64,000 bases of DNA, from positions 1 through 64,000 of the forward strand of contig CAADGK010000133.1 of the NCBI GenBank assembly GCA_900696515.1, written 5' to 3'. The notes beneath the pieces were generated by a model. It worked only from the letters and a program-made list of their open reading frames with translations. It made no database searches and was not told where the DNA came from. The DNA comes from an uncultured Nitrosospira sp. Lineage in GTDB: Bacteria > Nitrospirota > Nitrospiria > Nitrospirales > Nitrospiraceae. A program made the position numbers and the translations under genes. Each line of letters begins with the position of its first letter. Positions within the stretch are counted from its first letter, which is position 1. This document shows, one piece after another, positions 1 to 8,554 of this stretch.

Positions 1-718
1 CCTGTCCATTCCAGGACCAATAGATACGGAACGCTTTGCCGCGGATTTTCTCCTCACGGACGTACCCCCAAAACCGACTGTCCAGGCTTTGGTCGCGATT
101 GTCGCCCATGACGAAATAGGACTCCTCCGGAACCGTCACTGGACCGAAATTATCGCGAGGGTTGACCGTCCCGTCGATGATGCCGGGATCAATGCGTTGA
201 GTAAAGGTTTTGTCATCAAGCGGCTGGCCATTTACCAAAACCACCTTGTTGCGTAACTGCACCGTATCCCCGGGCAATCCCACAATGCGCTTGATAAAAT
301 CCTTCTCCTCATCCTCAGGAAATCGAAAGACGATGATATCGCCGCGTTGCGGCTTGCCGAACGTGACGACGGTGGTGGACGTATAACAATTGACCGGCGG
401 AAAGCTCCATTGCAGTTTGCAGTCCGTCGGCCATTGCAAACCATAGGACAGCTTGCTGACTAAAATATGATCTCCGATCAGCAGGGTGGGAATCATGGAT
501 CCCGAGGGAATTTTAAACGCTTGCACGACAAACACGCGGATGGCGAACGCCAATAACATGGCGACGACGATCGCCTCCGCATATTCCCGTACGATGGACT
601 TGCGTCCCGCCTGGTCTCCGTTGTCGGCGAGCTTCGCGCCGGTCAACGAGGCCGGTTCACCAGGCCGTGATCCACCGGACAATTTGTCCGCATTGCGCTG
701 ATTGGAGTCAGGGCTCAT
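1..718 (-). CDS. lepB: Signal peptidase I (3' end beyond window)
   Basis: Leader peptidase that cleaves signal peptides from Sec-exported preproteins at the outer face of the inner membrane. The gene is absent from the ORF track because its stop lies outside the window. Reading it directly gives an N-terminal cytoplasmic stretch, one hydrophobic segment (about residues 47-65), the catalytic serine in IPSGSMIPT (Ser74), the general-base lysine region KRIVGLPGD and the late signature [12 protein letters not shown]. The ATG at 718 overlaps the lepA TGA in an ATGA arrangement, so the two are translationally coupled, the classical lepA-lepB order. Roughly 239 codons are visible; only the last part of the protein is missing. 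Confidence 0.96.
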   Translation of the reverse strand, partial: MSPDSNQRNADKLSGGSRPGEPASLTGAKLADNGDQAGRKSIVREYAEAIVVAMLLAFAIRVFVVQAFKIPSGSMIPTLLIGDHILVSKLSYGLQWPTDCKLQWSFPPVNCYTSTTVVTFGKPQRGDIIVFRFPEDEEKDFIKRIVGLPGDTVQLRNKVVLVNGQPLDDKTFTQRIDPGIIDGTVNPRDNFGPVTVPEESYFVMGDNRDQSLDSRFWGYVREEKIRGKAFRIYWSWNGQ

Positions 719-2514
719 TCTTCTCCGACCTTCAGAATCGCCAGGAAGGCTTCCTGCGGAACCTCGACGCTACCGACCGCTTTCATGCGTTTCTTTCCTT
801 CCTTTTGTTTCTCCAGCAACTTGCGTTTCCGCGTAATATCACCGCCATAGCATTTCGCCAACACATTCTTCTTCATAGCCCCGATCGTCTCGCGGGCGAT
901 AATCTTGCTCCCGATGGCCGCCTGAATGGCGATCTCATACATCTGCCGCGGAATCAATTCCTTCATTTTCTCGGCGAGTTGCCGTCCGCGCTGCACCGAC
1001 CGATCTTTATGCGTAATAAAGGACAAGGCATCGACCGTTTCACCGTTCAGCAAAATGTCGATTTTGACGAGATCAGATTCCCGATAGCCGATGAGCTCGT
1101 AATCCAGCGACGCATACCCTTGCGTGCGCGACTTGAGTTTATCGTAAAAATCGAGAATGACCTCATTGAGCGGCAGCTCGTAACTGATCATCACGCGCGT
1201 GGGATCGAGAAATTGCAGACTGCGCTGAATGCCCCGCCGTTCTTGGCAGAGCTGGAGAATGGCCCCCATATACCGCTCGGGCGTGATGACCGACGCGAGA
1301 ATAAACGGCTCTTCGAATGACTCGATACTGCTGGGCGCAGGGAGCTGGGATGGATTCATGACTTCCAGCACCTCGCCTTTGGTCGTCATCACACGATACA
1401 CAACGGTCGGAGCCGTGGTGAGGAGCGTCAAATTATACTCGCGCTCAAGCCGTTCCTGAATGATCTCCATATGCAGCAGGCCAAGGAACCCGCAGCGAAA
1501 TCCAAACCCCAAGGCCAGGGACGTTTCCGGTTCGTAGGCGAAGGATGAATCGTTCAACCGGAGCTTGACCAGCGCATCCCGCAAATCTTCATACCGGGCC
1601 GTATCAGTGGGGTAGAGCCCGCAGAACACCAGCGGCTTCACCTCTTTATACCCTGGAAACGGCTCGAGCGTGGGCGCCACTGCATCGGTCAACGTATCAC
1701 CGATCTTGACGTCCGCCACTTCCCGCATATTGGCACACAGATACCCGACCTCGCCGGTCAGCAGCTCCGTCTTCTTCGTGCGTTTGGGAGCAAAGTGTCC
1801 CACTTCCATCACTTCGAACGTCCGATCATTCGACATGACCTTGATCTTCATACCCGGCCGTATAGAGCCATCGACCACGCGCGTCAGCACGATCACTCCC
1901 TGATAGTTATCGAACCATGAATCGAAGATCAGTGCCTTGAGCGGAGCCTGCGGATCTCCTGACGGGGGCGGCACCCGAGCAATGACCGCCTCCAAGACCT
2001 CCGGCACGCCTTTGCCTTCCTTGGCGCTAATGGGAAGGGCATTATCGGCTTCAAGTTGCAACACATCTGCAATCGACTGCTTGGTCCCATCGACATCCGC
2101 GCTTGCGAGATCGATCTTATTGATCACCGGAATAATGGTCAGGTTGTTCGCCATCGCCAAATTCACATTGGCAATCGTCTGCGCCTGCACCCCTTGCGTC
2201 GCGTCAACCAGCAAGAGAGCCCCCTCGCAAGCCGCAAGACTCCGCGAGACCTCGTAGGTAAAGTCGACATGCCCCGGCGTATCGATCAAATGCAACGCAT
2301 ACGTCTTCCCGTCCCGGGCCTTGTACCGGATGGCCACTGCATGGGCCTTGATCGTAATACCACGCTCCCGCTCGAGGTCCATGGCATCGAGGATCTGATC
2401 TTTGGCCTCTCGGGCAGTGACTGCGCCAGTAGCTTCCAGGAACCGGTCAGCGAGGGTTGATTTGCCGTGATCGATATGAGCGATTATGGAAAAGTTGCGT
2501 ATAAGACTTTGCAA
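715..2514 (-). CDS. lepA: Elongation factor 4 (LepA), ribosome back-translocase GTPase
   Basis: Translational GTPase that acts on stalled or mistranslocated ribosomes. The 599-residue length matches the family. The G domain starts immediately with [20 protein letters not shown] (P-loop), followed by DTPGHVDF (G3) and NKID (G4), then the EF-G-like domains and the LepA-specific C-terminal region near [22 protein letters not shown]. The start is a TTG at 2514, forced because the conserved N-terminus begins a few residues later; the Shine-Dalgarno is poor (AGGA almost abutting the start). First gene of the lepA-lepB operon, driven by the consensus promoter just upstream. Confidence 0.97.
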   Translation of the reverse strand: MQSLIRNFSIIAHIDHGKSTLADRFLEATGAVTAREAKDQILDAMDLERERGITIKAHAVAIRYKARDGKTYALHLIDTPGHVDFTYEVSRSLAACEGALLLVDATQGVQAQTIANVNLAMANNLTIIPVINKIDLASADVDGTKQSIADVLQLEADNALPISAKEGKGVPEVLEAVIARVPPPSGDPQAPLKALIFDSWFDNYQGVIVLTRVVDGSIRPGMKIKVMSNDRTFEVMEVGHFAPKRTKKTELLTGEVGYLCANMREVADVKIGDTLTDAVAPTLEPFPGYKEVKPLVFCGLYPTDTARYEDLRDALVKLRLNDSSFAYEPETSLALGFGFRCGFLGLLHMEIIQERLEREYNLTLLTTAPTVVYRVMTTKGEVLEVMNPSQLPAPSSIESFEEPFILASVITPERYMGAILQLCQERRGIQRSLQFLDPTRVMISYELPLNEVILDFYDKLKSRTQGYASLDYELIGYRESDLVKIDILLNGETVDALSFITHKDRSVQRGRQLAEKMKELIPRQMYEIAIQAAIGSKIIARETIGAMKKNVLAKCYGGDITRKRKLLEKQKEGKKRMKAVGSVEVPQEAFLAILKVGEE

Positions 2515-2543
2515 ATCCTAACTCATTGGTAAAAAATCGGTTC

Positions 2544-2572
2544 ATTATAGTAACTGCCTCCTGGGTTGTCAA
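2544..2572 (-). promoter_or_regulatory. Consensus sigma-70 promoter of lepA-lepB
   Basis: On the minus strand TTGACA is followed by exactly 17 bases and TATAAT, a perfect match to the housekeeping consensus. The inferred transcription start lies about 23 bases upstream of the lepA TTG, giving a short leader. The -35 hexamer sits inside a ~36-nt sequence that recurs upstream of the vapBC pair near 4.98 kb. Confidence 0.85.
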
Positions 2573-2600
2573 AGCGATTACACCCACCTATAACCATGCG
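2564..2600. repeat. 36-nt repeat, copy 1
   Basis: GGTTGTCAAAGCGATTACAC and the following CCACCTATAACCATGC closely match 4975-5010. Read on the plus strand this copy also resembles a sigma-70 promoter (TTGTCA, 17 bases, TATAAC); read on the minus strand it holds the lepA -35 element. Both copies lie directly upstream of a minus-strand gene. Confidence 0.7.
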
Positions 2601-2607
2601 CCACTCC

Positions 2608-3010
2608 GAGCTCTCGCCTCGTGGACCAAGGGCGGTGAACATCCATGATTCAGTGATGTATCGTCCCCTCGTCGTGGTCAAGACTCTGATGATCGATACT
2701 GCAGCGACTCGATTGGACGCCAGCAGCAAAACTCGCCGCTCGCACGGATACTGCACTTCTGATTTGAACTCACAGCGAAGATTGGATAGATATAGGTATC
2801 CGACCTCTTTATAACATTTGAGCGCTCGCCTTATAGACCAAGGAGGGTGAACATCCACGATTCAGTGATGTATCATCCCCTCATCGTGGCCAAGACTCAG
2901 ATGATCAACTCTGGCAGCGAATCGATCGGACGCCAACGAAAATACTCGCCGGTCGCGTGGACATTGCTAAGCTCATAGCGTAAATTGTTCATATATAGGT
3001 TTCCGACCCC
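2608..3010. repeat. Tandem duplication of a ~205-bp non-coding block
   Basis: Two diverged direct copies, about 2608-2815 and 2820-3010. Shared blocks include CTCGCCT..GACCAAGG, GGTGAACATCCA.GATTCAG, TGATGTATC.TCCCCTC and TATAGGT.TCCGACC. The offset is 212 bp at the start and about 203 bp at the end, so the copies differ by small indels. No reading frame is conserved across both copies, and the ORFs listed here look fortuitous. The rest of the 2515-3144 intergenic interval shows nothing further that I can support. Confidence 0.75.
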
Positions 3011-3144
3011 TTATTATTCTTCAGATGGATTCCCTGTTGTATCGAGATATGGTCGCCCCTCATTGACTTCTTCCAAGAGACGGATTTCGTTATATCGTTG
3101 TAGCTCGTATGCTGATAGCGTTGCGATAAGATGGAGATTCGAAA

Positions 3145-3867
3145 TCATGGGTGCCTCCGGCTTGAATGGGCTTTGTAGCGATAATCACAGCGTGTGCGAT
3201 AATTAATTGCGTGCAAAGGGGAGGCAACGGACAGGGTTCCGTTCCTGAAGCCAAGGTCTCCCCCCCAATGGGTGAGATAGACCCGCTCCTTGAACAGAAA
3301 GATGTCCGCTCGATCATAGAAGGAAATGCTCTTGCTTTTCTCCACGTCTATCTGCACTTTCTCTGGATCCAGCACATAGAATGCGCGACCTGCAAGACCA
3401 GCAAAATTCGATTCATTGGCAGGATCACAGTCTGCACGTTCGTATTGCAGTACAGCTTCATTGGCAGTCGTTCCATTCCGCTCAAAATCGATATTCGCCA
3501 GGGCAAGTCGAATCCGTCCGCTTGCAATATGTTCCTTAAACCAAGCAATCAACTTTTCTCGGTTACGGATATATTCTTCTTCTCTGTGAAGCTTCTGGCG
3601 TTCGATCTGCTCAAGTAGGCCTAGGTTCTCCACTGCGTCCATCGGCTGCCAAACCGGCTTGCTGAATTCCGGGAATTTAGGATTGACTTTCCGCTCGCAG
3701 ACCATCGGAGGATCATTGGGAAACGAATTGAGGTTCTTGAGATAGGCTTCGCAGACATCAATCCCCTTACCAACAACCAGCGCGTAGTCTCCTGCCGACG
3801 CCATATCAGCGATCAGCAGCCAGAACAAGCCCACCACCAGACCTGACCTTGTACGCAATCGTTTCAT
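3145..3867 (-). CDS. Exported hypothetical protein
   Basis: I do not recognise the family. The 240-residue product starts with a clear Sec signal peptide (MKRLRTRSGLVVGLFWLLIADMASA, cleavage likely after ASA), so it is probably periplasmic. The mature part has four cysteines, including VCEAYL and MVCERK near the N-terminus, and a charged helical segment around residues 85-110. The start ATG has a good Shine-Dalgarno, GAGGAG seven bases upstream. It stands alone, between the duplicated spacer block and a long non-coding stretch. The C-terminal ~15 residues are basic. Confidence 0.75.
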   Translation of the reverse strand: MKRLRTRSGLVVGLFWLLIADMASAGDYALVVGKGIDVCEAYLKNLNSFPNDPPMVCERKVNPKFPEFSKPVWQPMDAVENLGLLEQIERQKLHREEEYIRNREKLIAWFKEHIASGRIRLALANIDFERNGTTANEAVLQYERADCDPANESNFAGLAGRAFYVLDPEKVQIDVEKSKSISFYDRADIFLFKERVYLTHWGGDLGFRNGTLSVASPLHAINYRTRCDYRYKAHSSRRHP

Positions 3868-4246
3868 GCCGCTCCTCTCTCAAAACGCTAGCATACTACT
3901 CCTTCGCCTTCGGCTGCCTGCCTGCCCGGACGCTCCCCAGCACTTGTTGCATCTGCTGATGCAGTCGCGCCAGGGAAGCAACGCCCATCGCCACGCAAGC
4001 CACACGGCCAAATCAGACGTCTCACTCGTCTATCGAGTCTGTCTCGTATCGGACCAGATAGACCGAATGGACCAGACAGACGAGATGACCGCGCAAGAGA
4101 GCCAAAGTCCAGATAGGCCGTCCCCTTCGCCACACCGACGTTCGTATAATTCGCGGCACGCGGGTGGGCGGAGGAATTGGACGGTTTCAACCGGACATTG
4201 AGCGCAAGGATGCGGTGCTGCTTGAGTTAGCTCATTCGCCTCAAGT
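3868..4246. other. Intergenic stretch with degenerate GACCAGA/TAGAC repeats
   Basis: No convincing gene. Around 4015-4100 short degenerate units recur (GGACCAGATAGACC, GGACCAGACAGACGAGA, and the partly complementary CTCGTCTATCGAGTCTGTCTCG), so the strand can fold on itself. The overlapping ORFs on both strands (3866-4201, 3888-4190, 4030-4314) contain no recognisable motifs. Confidence 0.5.
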
Positions 4247-4690
4247 TCAGCGTGGCAGCTTTCTGCGCAGTGGGTTCTGCCAGTGCAACTGCGGAAACCG
4301 AGCAAAGTCACCATCCGTACTCTGGAGTGTCAGCCCATGCTCAATGGCCAACGCAGCGAGGTGGGCATCCGGGACGAGGTTCGCTCCCACTTCGGTTTCC
4401 AGGAGCAACGATCCTAAGATGGCAGCATGGCGATCGGTCGGCAAGGGAATCCACACTGCTGGCAAGGCGAGCCACTCGTTGACCTGCGCCCAGGCGTTGT
4501 CGATGCTGAGCGGACGGTTGAAGGCTTTGGGATTCGTCCCAATCCGAATAAATGCCAGAAGCGTCGGCCAAGGTAATCCTACTCGATGTCCACTGTTCAG
4601 TTGATCTTCCAACCAGTGACGAGCGTGCTGATGGTAGGAATACTCTTTGACTTTTGCATAGAGCAGGAGATTGGCATCGATGATGATCAC
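4247..4690 (-). CDS. vapC: PIN-domain ribonuclease toxin, VapC-like
   Basis: Probable type II toxin that cleaves RNA. The 147-residue product starts MIIIDANLLLYA, with the first PIN aspartate at residue 5. Later acidic positions typical of the fold are the glutamate/aspartate in ETEVGANLVPDAHLAALAIEHG and the terminal STDGDFARF motif. It overlaps the upstream antitoxin gene by four bases (ATGA), the usual coupled antitoxin-toxin layout. Resembles the TA_PIN subgroup (DANLLLYA start, FDPxLxWxNP-like end). All expected catalytic acids seem present, so it is probably functional. Confidence 0.9.
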   Translation of the reverse strand: MIIIDANLLLYAKVKEYSYHQHARHWLEDQLNSGHRVGLPWPTLLAFIRIGTNPKAFNRPLSIDNAWAQVNEWLALPAVWIPLPTDRHAAILGSLLLETEVGANLVPDAHLAALAIEHGLTLQSTDGDFARFPQLHWQNPLRRKLPR

Positions 4691-4935
4691 TTAGCCTGTT
4701 CGTCCTCAATGGCGGCGAGCACCTCGGCAATGTTGTCGAGGTTTGGCAAGCGCGGCCCGAGGGAAACCGGGTGCAGCGCGTAGGGCTTTGACGGTTTTGT
4801 TGCAGGCGTCTCTAAGTGATCCAGTCCGACGCGCAAGGCTGAGTTGACGACCTCTTTAAAAGTCTGATCCCGTCGCTTGCGGAGCCCTTTGAGCCGTGCT
4901 GCTACATCGCGGTCGAGTGTCACGGTGGTGCGCAT
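4687..4935 (-). CDS. vapB: Ribbon-helix-helix antitoxin, VapB-like
   Basis: An 82-residue protein beginning MRTTVTLDRDVAARLKGLRKRRDQTFKEVVNSALRVGL, a ribbon-helix-helix DNA-binding N-terminus. The C-terminal segment from about residue 50 (SLGPRLPNLDNIAEVLAAIEDEQAK) would wrap the toxin. The start ATG at 4935 lies only seven bases downstream of a recognisable -10 box, so the mRNA is likely leaderless, and no Shine-Dalgarno is visible. Autoregulation through the palindrome GCATCAAGATGC in the promoter spacer is inferred from how such antitoxins usually work. Confidence 0.9.
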   Translation of the reverse strand: MRTTVTLDRDVAARLKGLRKRRDQTFKEVVNSALRVGLDHLETPATKPSKPYALHPVSLGPRLPNLDNIAEVLAAIEDEQAK

Positions 4936-4942
4936 GCATCAG

Positions 4943-4971
4943 AATATACGCATCTTGATGCTTTTATGCAA
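4943..4971 (-). promoter_or_regulatory. vapBC promoter with embedded palindromic operator
   Basis: Minus strand: TTGCAT, 17 bases, TATATT, then seven bases to the vapB ATG. The spacer contains GCATC-AA-GATGC, a good candidate operator for the RHH antitoxin. A plus-strand promoter-like sequence for bioA lies back to back, with the -35 elements about five bases apart. Confidence 0.7.
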
Positions 4972-4974
4972 CAA

Positions 4975-5010
4975 GGTTGTCAAAGTGATCGCACCCCACC
5001 TATAATCACG
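4975..5010. repeat. 36-nt repeat, copy 2
   Basis: Matches 2564-2600 apart from a few substitutions and one inserted C (GGTTGTCAAAGTGATCGCAC followed by CCCACCTATAATCACGC). In this copy the plus-strand reading gives the likely bioA promoter. Confidence 0.7.
4977..5006 (+). promoter_or_regulatory. Probable promoter upstream of bioA
   Basis: TTGTCA, 18-base spacer, TATAAT on the plus strand, about 125 bases upstream of the bioA start. Its -10 is perfect. The long untranslated leader shows no riboswitch or operator that I recognise. Confidence 0.55.
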
Positions 5011-5133
5011 CACGGCACACGAAGCGGGTACTTCGGCATTCGTCACTAGTCATCAGTCAATCTCCCAGAAATTCTTTTCGGCATCCGCGATTGACGATTT
5101 ACCACTGCCCAATGCCCCTGCAACTTAGCGACT

Positions 5134-6534
5134 ATGAGCCAACAACCTTCCGCCAGACAATTGAGAAACTGGGACCGACGCTATCTCTGGCATCCGTTTA
5201 CCCAGATGCAGGAGTGGGAGCAGGAGGAACCACTCATTATCGAACGAGGGAAAGGCTCTTATCTCATCGATACCGATGGCAAGAAGTATCTCGACGGCAC
5301 CTCATCCATTTGGGTTAATGTCCATGGCCACCGCCATCCAATCCTCGATCGCGCCATCAAAAAGCAGCTCGACAAGATCGCCCACTCCACATTTCTTGGG
5401 CTCTCAAACCCGCCGGCGATTGAGCTCGCCCGTGAGCTGATCCGCATTGCTCCCAAAGGCCTCACCCGTGTTTTCTATTCAGACAATGGCTCAACAGCAG
5501 TTGAGATTGCATTAAAGATGGCCGTCCAGTACTGGCAGCAACATCATCCTGAAGCCGGTCCAAAGAACACGTTCCTCCATCTGAAACTCGCCTATCATGG
5601 GGATACGATTGGAGCCGTGAGCGTCGGCAATATTGACCTATTCCATGCCCGCTTCAAACCACTCCTCTTTCCCACGGTGGAGGCGGAGCCCCCCCACTGC
5701 TACCGCTGTCCGCTCAAGCTTGCATACCCCTCCTGCCACATGGCCTGCACGGAGCCGATCGAAGTGATCGTAAAGAACCGCCATCGGGATTTGGCTGGTG
5801 TGATCATCGAACCGATCATGCAAGCCGCCGCCGGCATGATTCCCCAGCCGCCAGGCTACTTGAAACGCATCCGTGAGCTCTGCACACAACACCGGGTACT
5901 CATGATTACTGACGAAGTGGCAACAGGCTTTGGACGAACGGGTAAGATGTTCGCCTGCGAGCACGAAGGCGTCACGCCCGATCTGATGGCGATCAGCAAA
6001 GGGCTCACCGGCGGATACATGCCGCTGGCGGCAACCTTAACAACGGATGACATTTATCAAGGTTTTCTTGGGCGCTACGACCAGTTCAAAACCTTCTTCC
6101 ATGGTCACAGTTTTACCGGCAACCCGCTGGGCTGTGCCGTGGCGCTTGCGAGCCTCCATGTGTTTCGCCAGGAAAAGACGCTCACCCAACTCTCTTCCAA
6201 GATCACGCTGCTCACCCGATTGCTCACACCGCTCGCAGCGCTCCCTCAAGTCGGCGACATTCGCCAGCGAGGATTCATGGCTGGAATCGAATTGGTCATG
6301 AACAAAGAGACGAAGGCCCCCTTCCCACTCAGCGCGAAGGCTGGCCACCGCGTGGCAGCCATTGCGCGGTCAAAGGGATTGCTGTTGAGACCCATCGGGA
6401 ATGTGCTCGTGCTCATTCCACCGCTCTCGATTTCCAAAGACGAATTGAAGAAAATGGTGGAAATCCTCAAGCAATCCATAGAGACTCTGCAGATCGATCC
6501 ATGTCCAACCCATCAGACGCACCACAAGCGGTAA
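5134..6534 (+). CDS. bioA: Adenosylmethionine-8-amino-7-oxononanoate aminotransferase
   Basis: PLP enzyme of biotin synthesis that converts 7-keto-8-aminopelargonate to 7,8-diaminopelargonate, with SAM as the usual amino donor. The 466 residues include the N-terminal WHPFTQM motif, substrate-binding SIWVNVHGHRHP, the PLP-binding ITDEVATGFGRTG, the Schiff-base lysine in AISKGLTGGYMPLA (Lys289) and HGHSFTGNPLGCA. An unusual Cys-rich insertion, HCYRCPLKLAYPSCHMAC (C189, C192, C201, C205), could bind a metal; its role is unknown. No other bio gene is adjacent. Followed after six bases by the flavoprotein gene, so the two are probably co-transcribed. Confidence 0.95.
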   Translation: MSQQPSARQLRNWDRRYLWHPFTQMQEWEQEEPLIIERGKGSYLIDTDGKKYLDGTSSIWVNVHGHRHPILDRAIKKQLDKIAHSTFLGLSNPPAIELARELIRIAPKGLTRVFYSDNGSTAVEIALKMAVQYWQQHHPEAGPKNTFLHLKLAYHGDTIGAVSVGNIDLFHARFKPLLFPTVEAEPPHCYRCPLKLAYPSCHMACTEPIEVIVKNRHRDLAGVIIEPIMQAAAGMIPQPPGYLKRIRELCTQHRVLMITDEVATGFGRTGKMFACEHEGVTPDLMAISKGLTGGYMPLAATLTTDDIYQGFLGRYDQFKTFFHGHSFTGNPLGCAVALASLHVFRQEKTLTQLSSKITLLTRLLTPLAALPQVGDIRQRGFMAGIELVMNKETKAPFPLSAKAGHRVAAIARSKGLLLRPIGNVLVLIPPLSISKDELKKMVEILKQSIETLQIDPCPTHQTHHKR

Positions 6535-6540
6535 CATCCT

Positions 6541-7749
6541 ATGCCCTCTACGCAAACCTGTGATTTTCTCGTCATCGGCGGTGGAGTCATCGGCCTCAGT
6601 ATCGCACGTGAGCTCCGCAAACGACGCACAGACGCCAGCATCCTCTTGATCGAAAAGGAGTCCTCCTGTGGGGCTCATGCCAGCGGACGCAATAGCGGGG
6701 TACTCCACGCCGGATTCTACTACTCACCCGACAGCCTGAAAGCCAAATTTACACGGCTTGGAAATGAGCGACTCACTGCATACTGTGACGAGAAGCAAAT
6801 CTCCCTCAACAAATGCGGAAAGCTTGTCGTCGCCAAAGATGCCGCGGATTTGCCGTCACTTGATGAATTATTCCGTCGGGGCCAGATCAACGGCATCGAC
6901 CTCCAGCCCCTCACGGAAGCTGAAGCCAAGTCGATCGAACCTCGAGTCAAAACGTATCAACGGGCACTGTTCTCCCCCCACACGTCCACCGTCAACCCTC
7001 TCCATGTCGTCAATGCAATGCAGCAGGATGCGATCCGTGAGGGGATTCACATTCAGTGCGGCACCGCCTATCGAGGCCGAGACAATGAGACGGTTCGGAC
7101 CGACCAGGAGCGCATTGTCGCCGGGTATGTCGTCAATGCTGCAGGTCTCTACGCCGATAAAATCGCCATGGACTATGGCTTTTCTGAAAAGTATCGGATC
7201 CTCCCGTTCAAGGGACTCTATCTGTATTCCGACGAGCCCCCCGGTTCGATTCGCACCAATATTTATCCCGTTCCGGATCTGAGAAACCCGTTCCTTGGTG
7301 TGCATTTCACCATCACGGCTGATGGAAAGGCCAAGATCGGCCCGACCGCCATCCCGGCCATGTGGCGTGAAAATTACGAAGGGTTCGGCAATTTCGATCT
7401 CGGTGAGCTGATGGAAGTCGCAAGCCGTGGGCTCGGACTGTTGACTGGAGCAGGGTTCGACTTCAGACGTCTCGCACTGGAGGAAATTACCAAGTACTCT
7501 CGAAGTAAGATGGTGTCGCTGGCATCCGTCCTTGCAGAAGGAGTCGACGAACGCAACTATCAAAAGTGGGGGCGCCCCGGCATTCGAGCCCAGCTACTCG
7601 ATATCACCAAGAAGAAGCTCGAAATGGATTTTGTCCTGGAAGGAGACCATCGTTCCATGCACGTCCTGAACGCGGTCTCTCCGGCCTTTACCTGCTCACT
7701 CCCCTTCGCCGGCTACGTCTGCGACCACATCGACAAGGCGACCGCCTGA
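6541..7749 (+). CDS. lhgO: FAD-dependent L-2-hydroxyglutarate oxidase-like protein
   Basis: A 402-residue DAO-superfamily flavoprotein. The N-terminal dinucleotide fold is FLVIGGGVIGLSIARELRKR, followed by the conserved HASGRNSGVLHAGFYY segment, the C-terminal FAD contact region GRPGIRAQLLD and the late SPAFTCSLPFAGYV. These are hallmarks of L-2-hydroxyglutarate dehydrogenase/oxidase (LhgO/YgaF), which returns L-2-hydroxyglutarate to 2-oxoglutarate and passes electrons to the membrane quinone pool or oxygen. Placed directly behind bioA with a very short gap. A related 2-hydroxyacid or amine substrate cannot be excluded from sequence alone. Confidence 0.85.
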   Translation: MPSTQTCDFLVIGGGVIGLSIARELRKRRTDASILLIEKESSCGAHASGRNSGVLHAGFYYSPDSLKAKFTRLGNERLTAYCDEKQISLNKCGKLVVAKDAADLPSLDELFRRGQINGIDLQPLTEAEAKSIEPRVKTYQRALFSPHTSTVNPLHVVNAMQQDAIREGIHIQCGTAYRGRDNETVRTDQERIVAGYVVNAAGLYADKIAMDYGFSEKYRILPFKGLYLYSDEPPGSIRTNIYPVPDLRNPFLGVHFTITADGKAKIGPTAIPAMWRENYEGFGNFDLGELMEVASRGLGLLTGAGFDFRRLALEEITKYSRSKMVSLASVLAEGVDERNYQKWGRPGIRAQLLDITKKKLEMDFVLEGDHRSMHVLNAVSPAFTCSLPFAGYVCDHIDKATA

Positions 7750-7755
7750 CGCGCT

Positions 7756-8553
7756 TCAACACAGACGGACTTCTTCACCTATGCCGACCTGCAGACAACG
7801 TACCGCACTGTCTTCCTGCAAGAAGATTTCCAGATTCCCTTCGCTATTGATCAGGGCAGACGGACTCTGACGATGCCCCTGGCTGTAACTTCCGACTACA
7901 TCACCGATGATATAGGCGCCGATATGAATTTCCACGGATTGTCCTGTCGCGCCTCGAAACTCTTGAATCTGTCTCGCCGTGATGTTCGAAATGAGATTCC
8001 CAAAGCGATCGATCGATACGATCTTCCCAATCAGCACATCCTCGTGGCACACCGGCGTCGCAACGGCACGCCGAATCGGGTCATGGACGACCGGCCCGAA
8101 AAACGACGGCGGAACTCCCTTGCTCAACCACGCAGCAGCCGGTGCGAACACGTCTCGTCCGTCAAAGGTCGATCCGGCCGTTTCCAAACGATATTGCGGA
8201 TTGTTGATCTGCCAGACCTTGGCGCCGACCTCCTGTTCCAAAATTTCCGTAAACAACCCGTTATCCGGACCGACAAAAATCGACCCCGCGGCAGACACGA
8301 GCAAGGCCCGCCGCTCGGTTCCGACACCGGGATCAACGACGGCGACATAAATCGTTCCGGATGGAAAATAACGATAACAGGATTTCAGAAAATACCCGGC
8401 TTCCTGGATCTGATGGGACGCGATCTGATGAGAAAGATCGACGATGTGTGCGGACACATTGATCGAGAGAATCACCCCCTTCATGCTGGCGACGAAACTA
8501 TCCCGTTCTCCAAAGTCGGTCAGCAAGGCGATGAGGGGTCGCGCCTCCGGCAC
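7756..8553 (-). CDS. SAM hydroxide adenosyltransferase (DUF62 family)
   Basis: Homologue of the fluorinase/chlorinase fold that hydrolyses S-adenosylmethionine to adenosine and methionine. Family signatures: LIALLTDFGERDSFVASMKGVI, VDLSH, VAVVDPGVGTERRAL, FVGPDNGLF, FDGRDVFAPAAAWL and the C-terminal IDRFGNLISN. The ORF track starts at a TTG (8595) deep inside greA. A better start is the GTG at 8553, two bases after the greA stop and eight bases downstream of a GAGGA lying within the last greA codons; this gives 265 residues. Last gene of the pyr operon. Confidence 0.88.
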   Translation of the reverse strand: MPEARPLIALLTDFGERDSFVASMKGVILSINVSAHIVDLSHQIASHQIQEAGYFLKSCYRYFPSGTIYVAVVDPGVGTERRALLVSAAGSIFVGPDNGLFTEILEQEVGAKVWQINNPQYRLETAGSTFDGRDVFAPAAAWLSKGVPPSFFGPVVHDPIRRAVATPVCHEDVLIGKIVSIDRFGNLISNITARQIQEFRGATGQSVEIHIGAYIIGDVVGSYSQGHRQSPSALINSEGNLEIFLQEDSAVRCLQVGIGEEVRLC

Positions 8554-8554
8554 G

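Noticed and set aside
667-1320. 217-aa plus-strand ORF antisense to lepA
   Set aside because: Shadow of lepA; no motif and no ribosome-binding site. The same applies to 2056-2460.
2566-2594. Plus-strand promoter for a non-coding RNA over the tandem repeats
   Set aside because: The same bases form the perfect lepA -35 on the minus strand, and no terminator or conserved RNA was seen downstream; left as a possibility only.
6868-7563. 231-aa minus-strand ORF
   Set aside because: Antisense to the flavoprotein gene; no signature.
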